Shown piece by piece: positions 4,625 through 10,428 of a stretch of 11,624 nucleotides of DNA. The stretch spans positions 1-11,624 of the forward strand of contig JANWLI010000015.1 of the NCBI GenBank assembly GCA_025450975.1, given 5' to 3'. Source of the stretch: Candidatus Kapaibacterium sp. Its GTDB lineage: Bacteria; Bacteroidota; Ignavibacteria; Palsa-1295. The notes below the pieces were generated by a model. That model ran no database searches. It saw only the letters and a list, made by a program, of their open reading frames with translations, and was not told the origin of the DNA. The position numbers and the translations under genes are program-made. Position 1 is the first letter of the stretch. Every line of letters starts with the position of its first letter.

Positions 4625-6973
4625 ATGAAATACTTCATCGCAGCATTCATTTCCTTGCTTGTCTTCACCGGACAAGGCTTCGCACAAGATGAAAGCGGAC
4701 TCCGCCAGACCGTTAAAGGGACCGTCGTCACGATCATCGGCCAGCAGCCGGTTATCGGTGCAACCGTCGCCCTCGTCGGCACAAGCAAGGGCGCAAAAGT
4801 CAAAGAGGACGGTACATTCAGGATCGAGCAGGTTGCGCCCGGCAGATATGTCATTAAGACCAGTGCGGCCGGCTACGAGGCAGTCACGCAGGAGATCGTC
4901 GTCACCAGCGGCAAGCAGGTGATCGTCTCGATCGAGCTTCAGGAGAAGATCGCAAAAGGCGAGGAAGTTGTCGTCTCGGCAACCGAAGGTGCGGAGTTCA
5001 AGCCGATCAACGAAGCCGCCGTTGTCAGCACTACGGGATTCACGATCGAGGAGTCAAACAGATATGCTGGCAGTCTAGGCGATCCCTCACGTATGGCGCA
5101 GAACTTTGCGGGCGTTGTCGGTGCCTCGGACCGACGCAACGATATCATCATCCGCGGCGGCTCGCCGACGGAGCTCTTATGGCGCATTGACGGCATCGAT
5201 GTTCCGAACCCAAATCACTTTGCCAACCAGGGCGCTACAGGCGGCCCGATCAATGCGATCAATACAAATCTGCTTGACAACTCTGACTTCATGACAGGCG
5301 CATTTCCGGCAGAGTACGGCAATAAACTTTCCGGCGTCTTTGATCTTCATACACGCAAGGGCAACGATGAGAAGTACGAACTTGTCGCACAGATGGGATT
5401 TGCCGGAATCGAGGCGCTCGCTGAAGGTCCGATACCGGGCGCTGACAACAGCTCGTTTATTGCGAGCTACCGTCTCTCGACGTTGCAATTCCTTTCGCTG
5501 CTCGGACTGGATCTCGGCTTCGACGGCGTACCGGAGTACTATGACATCACGGCAAAGACCGATGTGCGTCTTTCAGAAGATCACAGCCTGAAGTTCTTTG
5601 GGCTCTTTGGCGATAGCTACATCGAGTCATACCAATCAACACGCGACACGACATACACTGGCGATCAGGACGTAGTCTATGGTACAAAGCTCGGCATTGC
5701 AGGACTTTCGTGGCAGCATATTTATTCGCCGCGCACGATCGGTACACTCTCAGTTTCAAGTGTGCTTAATACCTATCATCTCGAAGTCGATTCCGTGACG
5801 GCTACACCTGATTACAAATTTCTTTCGCGAACGAAGTTCTTCGGTTATGATAATGAGGAAGGTTACGTTGGCGGAAAGTATACACTTTCGCATTCGATCA
5901 ATCCGGCAAACTTGTTGACAGGAGGAGTCGAATACCGCTCGCTCTATTACACACTCGACGAGAACGACGTACCGGGCACCGGGACGGATACCACACTCTT
6001 CTCACTGAAAGAAACCGGCACCTCGGGCCAGATGATGGGATTTGTAAACTGGAATTGGCGGCCGACAAGCGACCTAGTGTTTAATACGGGTGTTTACGCC
6101 CAGAATCTTGGATTGTCGGGAAAAACAGCGATCGATCCGCGATTTGGATTTGCCTTTACGCTTGACGAAGAAAACACATTTAACGCCGGATGGGGCATCT
6201 TCCATCAGTCGCAGCCACTTGGCATTTACTATGGCCATCCGGAGAATACGAACCTTGACTTCACCGAAGCGACACATTACGTGCTTGGCTGGACGCATCT
6301 CTTTAACTACGACTTGCAGGCAAAAGCCGAAGGCTACTACAAGCTCTATAGCAAAGCACCTGTCGAGGCGAATGGCAGTGGCTATGTATCGCTCTTAAAT
6401 GCAGGAGCTGAGTTTAATAATATCTCGACCAACGAGCAATTTATCAGCGACGGAAAAGGCAAGACATATGGCGCAGAGCTATCGCTAACCAAGCGATTCA
6501 CCGATGGCTACTATTTCCTGCTGACAGGTTCGTATGTTCGTCAGGAGTATACTGGTGCCGATGGCGTCTGGCGGTTCGGGACGTTCGATAACCAGTTCAT
6601 CGGCAACATCCTGGCTGGCTATGAATGGAAGGTGTCGGATAACTTCTCGATCGAGGTCAGCACAAAGTTTACTTATGCCGGTGGCGCGCCGTATACGCCG
6701 ATCGATCTCGATAGCTCGCGGAAGTATCATGATACGAGATACGACGAAAGCAACCCGTACTCGCAGCGCAACAGCCCATTTCGTCGGCTTGACGTACGCA
6801 TCGAGTTCAAGAATAACTTTGACGGCTGGTCGCTCTCCGGCTTCTTCCTGGTCGATAACGTGCTCGACAGCAAGAACATCGAGCGCCGCTACTTCCGCAA
6901 CGCAACGGACCAGGTGGAAGAGATCTACCAGTACGGATTCTTCCCGGTCGGCGGGTTTAGGATCGAATTCTAG
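4625..6973 (+). CDS. TonB-dependent outer-membrane receptor with N-terminal carboxypeptidase-regulatory-like domain
   Basis: This 782-residue protein starts with a signal peptide (1-20, cleavage after GFA, mature start QDESG). Residues about 29-106 form a carboxypeptidase-regulatory-like beta-sandwich (VKGTVV, VIGATVALVGTSKGAKVKED, APGRYVIKTSAAGYE), common on FCB receptors. The plug domain follows at about 113-246 (EEVVVSAT, NDIIIRGGSPTELLWRIDGI, FPAEYGNKLSGVFDL). The remaining 530 or so residues alternate aromatic beta strands and end in GFRIEF; the terminal Phe is the usual insertion signal for barrel assembly. Such receptors use TonB-ExbBD energy to take up siderophores, vitamins, metal complexes, glycans or peptides. 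No SusD-like lipoprotein follows, so a SusC-type glycan pair is unlikely. The ligand is unknown. It probably belongs to the regulon of the adjacent TetR protein. There is no Shine-Dalgarno before ATG 4625. Confidence 0.93.
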   Translation: MKYFIAAFISLLVFTGQGFAQDESGLRQTVKGTVVTIIGQQPVIGATVALVGTSKGAKVKEDGTFRIEQVAPGRYVIKTSAAGYEAVTQEIVVTSGKQVIVSIELQEKIAKGEEVVVSATEGAEFKPINEAAVVSTTGFTIEESNRYAGSLGDPSRMAQNFAGVVGASDRRNDIIIRGGSPTELLWRIDGIDVPNPNHFANQGATGGPINAINTNLLDNSDFMTGAFPAEYGNKLSGVFDLHTRKGNDEKYELVAQMGFAGIEALAEGPIPGADNSSFIASYRLSTLQFLSLLGLDLGFDGVPEYYDITAKTDVRLSEDHSLKFFGLFGDSYIESYQSTRDTTYTGDQDVVYGTKLGIAGLSWQHIYSPRTIGTLSVSSVLNTYHLEVDSVTATPDYKFLSRTKFFGYDNEEGYVGGKYTLSHSINPANLLTGGVEYRSLYYTLDENDVPGTGTDTTLFSLKETGTSGQMMGFVNWNWRPTSDLVFNTGVYAQNLGLSGKTAIDPRFGFAFTLDEENTFNAGWGIFHQSQPLGIYYGHPENTNLDFTEATHYVLGWTHLFNYDLQAKAEGYYKLYSKAPVEANGSGYVSLLNAGAEFNNISTNEQFISDGKGKTYGAELSLTKRFTDGYYFLLTGSYVRQEYTGADGVWRFGTFDNQFIGNILAGYEWKVSDNFSIEVSTKFTYAGGAPYTPIDLDSSRKYHDTRYDESNPYSQRNSPFRRLDVRIEFKNNFDGWSLSGFFLVDNVLDSKNIERRYFRNATDQVEEIYQYGFFPVGGFRIEF

Positions 6974-6976
6974 AAT

Positions 6977-7056
6977 CTCTGCGTGCATTTACCTCTGCGC
7001 CCTCAGCGTCTATGCGGTTAATCCCCCTTGGGATACCGCAGAGACGCAGAGTTTTT
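6977..7056 (+). repeat. CTCTGCG-heptamer hairpin, dispersed-repeat-like and terminator-like
   Basis: The heptamer CTCTGCG occurs at 6977-6983 and 6993-6999, with one-mismatch copies at 7002-7008 (CTCAGCG) and 7010-7016 (CTATGCG). Its complement CGCAGAG is at 7037-7043 and 7045-7051. The arms 7002-7018 and 7035-7051 pair at 15 of 17 positions, and inside them ATCCC (7021-7025) pairs with GGGAT (7030-7034). A run of five T follows at 7052-7056, so the structure could terminate transcription of the receptor gene. From memory, CTCTGCG-rich palindromes like this recur in intergenic DNA of many unrelated bacteria; copy number in this genome cannot be seen here. Confidence 0.65.
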
Positions 7057-7062
7057 CACAAG

Positions 7063-7098
7063 TTAACAAGTTGTTTTCCCATGTTGGAAACTTGTTAA
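7063..7098 (+). repeat. Perfect 10-bp inverted repeat upstream of the dnaB promoter
   Basis: TTAACAAGTT (7063-7072) and AACTTGTTAA (7089-7098) are exact inverted copies. Inside, TCC (7077-7079) can pair with GGA (7086-7088) after a 4-nt bulge. ACAAGTT also occurs as a direct repeat at 7059-7065 and 7067-7073. The structure ends 33 bp before the -33 element of dnaB. It could be a protein-binding site for dnaB control or part of a bidirectional 3' structure; neither is shown. Confidence 0.55.
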
Positions 7099-7131
7099 TG
7101 ATTATGTGCCTTGTATCTGCCCACGCTCCCA

Positions 7132-7161
7132 TTGTTTTCCCTTGCATAGGATGTAGTTTTG
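7132..7161 (+). promoter_or_regulatory. dnaB promoter, full TTG-N19-TAnnTTTG match
   Basis: TTG at 7132-7134 is followed after exactly 19 bp by TAGTTTTG at 7154-7161, a full match to the Bacteroidota housekeeping-sigma consensus. Transcription should start near 7166-7168, leaving about 20 nt before GTG 7187. GGATG (7149-7153) and CATCC (7162-7166) are inverted copies that bracket the -7 element and might be an operator. Confidence 0.72.
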
Positions 7162-7186
7162 CATCCCTTTTTTAAGAGAGTATCCA

Positions 7187-8716
7187 GTGAGCATCATTCC
7201 AATTCAAACAAAAGAATTCGCCGGCGCTAGGTCGAGTCGTAACTATCTCAAGTCGTTTAGCGAGCTCTACGAGAAGATCGCCTCGTCGCAGTATTTGCCG
7301 CCGCAGGCGCTCGAGGTCGAGCAGTCGCTGCTTGGCGCTATGATGCTCGATAAGCAGGCTGCAAACCGCGTTATGGAAGTCCTGGGCGACCGTACCGTCG
7401 AAGACAGACCGTTCTACCGCGATGCTCACACGGCCATTTACCGTGCCCTCGTAGCACTCGATGCAACCGGCGAGCCGATCGATCTGCTTTCGGCCACGAA
7501 CCGCCTGCGCGTCGATGGCGTCCTCGAAGATGTTGGCGGAACGCCGTATCTTGTTGAGCTGACGCAAAAAGTGGTTACAACGGCGAACGTCGAGGCCCAT
7601 GCGCGCCTCATCCTCGAAAAGTTTATCGCCCGCGAGCTGATCCGTACCTGCGAAGAGATGAAGCTCCGCGCCTTTGTCGGCGAAGACGACACGTTCGAGC
7701 TGCTCGATAAAGCTGAGGCAGGGCTGTTCCGCCTTTCCGAAACGCGCCACCGCAAGAGCTTCTCGTCAATGAAAGACCTTGCCAAGGAGACGATGGAGCA
7801 TCTGATGACGATCCAGGAGCATCACTCGGGCGTCACCGGTATTCCTTCCGGCCTTATAGATCTCGACGATATGACCGGCGGCTGGCAAAAGACCGATCTT
7901 ATTATTCTCGCAGCTCGCCCCTCACAAGGTAAGACTGCTCTGGCCCTGACGCTCGCGCGTTCGGCTGCACTCAATCCCGATAAGAACCTTCGCTCCGGCG
8001 TTGCGATCTTCTCGCTCGAAATGGGCGCACAACAGCTCGTGCTTCGTATGCTCTGCAGCGAAGCGCAGGTGAATATGCAAAATGCTCGTAAAGGCAGACT
8101 AAAGCAGGAGGACTTGAACAAAGTCGTTGCGGCGATCGACCGCCTGCAGAAGGCGCCGATCTTTATCGACGATACTGCAGGTATCACGCCGCTTGAGCTT
8201 CGCGCGAAATGCCGACGCCTCAAACAGACGGAAAACATCGGCCTTGTCATCGTCGACTATTTGCAGCTTATGGAAGCGGGCCGCAACATGGACTCGCGCG
8301 AACGAGAAATCTCGATGATCTCGCGTTCGCTCAAAGCGCTCTCGAAAGAGTTGAACGTACCGGTGATTGCGCTTAGCCAGCTCAATCGTGGTGTTGAAAC
8401 GCGATCGGCAACGGATAAGCGTCCGATGCTTTCCGATCTTCGCGAATCGGGTGCGATCGAGCAGGATGCCGATCTTGTGCTTTTCATCTACCGTCCGGAA
8501 ACGTATGGCATTGAGAACTGGGACGACGATCAGACGCCGACAAAGGGCTCTGCCGAGATCATTATCGGCAAGCAGCGTAACGGCCCGATCGGCTCGACGC
8601 GCGTCTCTTTCCGAGGTGATGTCGGTAGGTTCGATAATCTGCACCGAATCCCCGAATTCGAGGAGCCCCAGAAAAATACTGGCGGTTCTCCGGTGAACTT
8701 CGAGCCGGCGTTCTAA
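7187..8716 (+). CDS. dnaB: Replicative DNA helicase DnaB
   Basis: This 509-residue protein is the hexameric 5'-3' helicase that unwinds DNA at the replication fork and binds primase. The N-terminal helical domain starts at about residue 38 (PPQALEVEQSLLGAMMLD). The RecA-like ATPase follows from about 215: VTGIPSGLIDLDDMTGGW, Walker A ARPSQGKT (243-250, with Gln where ARPSMGKT is commonest), IFSLEMG (274-280), Walker B VIVDYLQL (354-361), ALSQLNR (395-401), DLRESGAIEQDAD (417-429), and GKQRNGP (461-467) with the arginine finger. No intein interrupts the motifs. The start is GTG 7187: no other in-frame start lies before the conserved region, and the predicted promoter puts the mRNA end about 20 nt upstream. 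The N terminus is some 30 residues longer than in typical DnaB. It is first of a compact run with the Rid and acyl-CoA dehydrogenase genes. Confidence 0.97.
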   Translation: MSIIPIQTKEFAGARSSRNYLKSFSELYEKIASSQYLPPQALEVEQSLLGAMMLDKQAANRVMEVLGDRTVEDRPFYRDAHTAIYRALVALDATGEPIDLLSATNRLRVDGVLEDVGGTPYLVELTQKVVTTANVEAHARLILEKFIARELIRTCEEMKLRAFVGEDDTFELLDKAEAGLFRLSETRHRKSFSSMKDLAKETMEHLMTIQEHHSGVTGIPSGLIDLDDMTGGWQKTDLIILAARPSQGKTALALTLARSAALNPDKNLRSGVAIFSLEMGAQQLVLRMLCSEAQVNMQNARKGRLKQEDLNKVVAAIDRLQKAPIFIDDTAGITPLELRAKCRRLKQTENIGLVIVDYLQLMEAGRNMDSREREISMISRSLKALSKELNVPVIALSQLNRGVETRSATDKRPMLSDLRESGAIEQDADLVLFIYRPETYGIENWDDDQTPTKGSAEIIIGKQRNGPIGSTRVSFRGDVGRFDNLHRIPEFEEPQKNTGGSPVNFEPAF

Positions 8717-8721
8717 ATTTG
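8714..8721 (+). promoter_or_regulatory. Possible internal -7 element overlapping the dnaB stop
   Basis: TAAATTTG is an exact TAnnTTTG element whose first three bases are the dnaB stop codon. No TTG lies 19 bp upstream (8692-8694 is GGT). If active, transcription would start within a few bases of ATG 8726, giving a nearly leaderless Rid-family mRNA. A chance match is possible, because any TAA stop followed by ATTTG creates it. Confidence 0.35.
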
Positions 8722-8725
8722 CATC

Positions 8726-9127
8726 ATGAACAAGCTGATCAATCCCAAGTCTCTTGCCGCTCCGGTCGGATTTTCGTATGCTGTACGCTCAGAGGGTGGA
8801 CGGACCGTCTGGCTCGGCGGCCATGTCTCCTTCGATGAAGGCGGCTTTATCGTTCATGTCGGAGATATGATCGGGCAATTCCGCCAGACCCTTGCGAACA
8901 TGCAAGTCACGATGCGCGAAGCAGGCGGAGCAATGACCGATATCGTGAAGATGACGATCTTCACTACCGATAAGCGCTCGTACAAAACCAGCCTTAAAGA
9001 ACTTGGCGGCATTTACCGTGAATACTTCGGTAAGTATTTTCCTGCCATGACGCTTGTCGAAGTGAAATCGCTCTTCGAAGACGAAGCCTTACTCGAGATC
9101 GAAGCCATCGCCGTCCTCCCCGCATAA
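8726..9127 (+). CDS. Rid-family (YjgF/YER057c/UK114) protein without the catalytic Arg
   Basis: This 133-residue protein has the normal length for the family, which forms trimers with active sites at subunit interfaces. Family features are WLGGHVSFDE (29-38), DMIGQFRQTLANMQVTMREAGG (47-68), IVKMTIFTTD (73-82) and FPAMTLVEVKSLFEDEALLEIEAIAV (105-130). In archetypal RidA, which hydrolyses reactive 2-aminoacrylate-type enamines and imines made by PLP enzymes, the equivalent of FPAMT reads P-A-R-S/T, and that Arg holds the substrate carboxylate. Here position 108 is Met, so this is likely one of the Rid subgroups lacking the Arg, whose roles are mostly unknown. RidA activity should therefore not be assumed. 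The gene starts 9 bp after dnaB without a Shine-Dalgarno, and its stop directly abuts the acyl-CoA dehydrogenase start. Confidence 0.9.
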   Translation: MNKLINPKSLAAPVGFSYAVRSEGGRTVWLGGHVSFDEGGFIVHVGDMIGQFRQTLANMQVTMREAGGAMTDIVKMTIFTTDKRSYKTSLKELGGIYREYFGKYFPAMTLVEVKSLFEDEALLEIEAIAVLPA

Positions 9128-10282
9128 ATGGACTTCTCATTTTCTCCACAGGAATTACAGTGGCGCGACGTCGCCCGCACCTTCGCGCAAAATGAAGTTG
9201 CTCCGATCGCTCGCGAAATGGATGAGAAAGGTGAGATGCCTCTCTCGCTTGTGAAGCGCATGGCAGAGCTTGGCCTGCTCGGCGCAACAATTCCAAAAGC
9301 AAATGGTGGCAGCGAGATGTCGAATCTTGCGCTTGCACTTGTGTATGAAGAGCTTGGGCGCGCATGCTCGAGTGTTCGCGGATTTATGACGGTGCACTCG
9401 TCGCTGGTAATGCAGTGCATCAGCCACTACGCTAGCGACGAGCAGCGACAAGCATATCTTCCGAAGCTTGCGAGCGGCGAGATGATCGGCTGCTATGCAC
9501 TCACCGAGCCGGAAGCCGGAAGCGATGCTGCGAACATCCAGACGTTTGCGACGAAAGTCGATGGCGGATATCATCTTAACGGAGAGAAGATCTGGATCAC
9601 CAATGGTGGCATTGCGCATATTGCCATCATCTTTGCGAAGCTCCCACAGGAATCCGGCAAACCGCATCAGGCGATCACTGCATTTCTTGTCGATCCATCG
9701 TCAAAAGGTTTTAATCGTTCGAAGATGCCGGGCAAAGAGCTTGGGCACCGGGCAAGCGATCATGCGCATATCAAGTTGCAGAATTGCTTTGTGCCCGAAG
9801 CGAATGTGCTTGGCGGCGAGCGCAACGGTTTTGCCGTTGCCATGGGCGCACTGGATTTTGGCCGTCCGGGAGTTGCTGCCGGAGCGCTGGGAGTGCATCA
9901 GGCATGTCTCGATGCATCGGTGGACTTCGTCCGTAAGCGCAAGCAGTTCGGCTCGCGGCTCGGGGATTTTGAGATGGTGCAGGCTGCCATTGCAGAGATG
10001 AAGGTCTCGCTTGAGGCCTCGCGTCACCTTGTCTACCACGCTGCATGGAAGAAAGACCAGGGACTTCCGTCGACGCTGGAAAGCTCGATGGCCAAGCTCC
10101 ATGCCACCGAAGCAGCCCTGAAAGCTGCCAGCGAAGCTGTATTGCTGCATGGCGGGCGGGGGTATTCGAACGAGTATCCGGTCGAGCGGTACTACCGGGA
10201 TATCAAGGGATTGCAGATCTACGAGGGGACGTCGCACATCCAGCGGATCCTCATTGCCCGGAACGTCATCGGAAAGCCCTAA
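9128..10282 (+). CDS. Acyl-CoA dehydrogenase (short/medium-chain type)
   Basis: This 384-residue flavoprotein has the standard length. It would form the 2,3-double bond of an acyl-CoA and pass electrons to electron-transfer flavoprotein. The N-terminal helical domain spans about 1-118. The middle beta domain holds the signature CYALTEPEAGSDAANIQT (122-139) and the FAD-contacting IWITNG (155-160). The C-terminal domain has RKRKQFGSRLGDFEMVQ (269-285), LLHGGRGYSNEYPVERYYRD (339-358) and IYEGTSHIQR (364-373). Glu366 is in the position of the catalytic base of short- and medium-chain enzymes. The chain length or branching of the substrate cannot be read; butyryl-CoA or branched-chain acyl-CoA are both possible. 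ATG 9128 is the base after the Rid stop codon (TAAATG), so translation is probably coupled. No other beta-oxidation or ETF gene is in view. Confidence 0.95.
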   Translation: MDFSFSPQELQWRDVARTFAQNEVAPIAREMDEKGEMPLSLVKRMAELGLLGATIPKANGGSEMSNLALALVYEELGRACSSVRGFMTVHSSLVMQCISHYASDEQRQAYLPKLASGEMIGCYALTEPEAGSDAANIQTFATKVDGGYHLNGEKIWITNGGIAHIAIIFAKLPQESGKPHQAITAFLVDPSSKGFNRSKMPGKELGHRASDHAHIKLQNCFVPEANVLGGERNGFAVAMGALDFGRPGVAAGALGVHQACLDASVDFVRKRKQFGSRLGDFEMVQAAIAEMKVSLEASRHLVYHAAWKKDQGLPSTLESSMAKLHATEAALKAASEAVLLHGGRGYSNEYPVERYYRDIKGLQIYEGTSHIQRILIARNVIGKP

Positions 10283-10332
10283 ACTTTCCTTGGTTTCCGG
10301 CGGTTATTTGTCACTCAATAATCTAACGAACT

Positions 10333-10428
10333 ATGGGTATCTTCTTCTTATTGATGGTAGTGGGTATGGTCGGGATCATCTATATCTGCTATAAAGACGT
10401 TTGGGCCGAGAAGAAAAAGAATAACTAA
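10333..10428 (+). CDS. 31-residue single-pass membrane microprotein
   Basis: ATG 10333 opens a 31-codon frame ending at TAA 10426-10428. The product has one hydrophobic segment (about residues 2-20, IFFLLMVVGMVGIIYICY), then KDVWAEKKKNN. This is the layout of a small membrane protein with its N terminus outside and a basic tail in the cytoplasm (positive-inside rule). It lies 50 bp behind the acyl-CoA dehydrogenase on the same strand, without a Shine-Dalgarno, like most genes here. Its last three bases overlap the end of the convergent NamZ gene. I do not recognise a family; it is somewhat like the small subunits of membrane complexes, but nothing specific can be claimed. The membrane segment plus charged tail is unlikely in random sequence, though a short frame can arise by chance. 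Confidence 0.5.
   Translation: MGIFFLLMVVGMVGIIYICYKDVWAEKKKNN

Noticed and set aside
7057..7100. DnaA boxes or a replication origin next to dnaB
   Set aside because: The repeats (ACAAGTT, TTAACAAGTT) do not match TTATCCACA-type boxes, and there is no dnaA/dnaN or box cluster.
8099..8644. 181-residue frame antisense to dnaB, and the 178-residue one antisense to the acyl-CoA dehydrogenase (9701-10237)
   Set aside because: Both lie wholly opposite strongly conserved genes and are basic, low-complexity mirror frames without recognisable domains.
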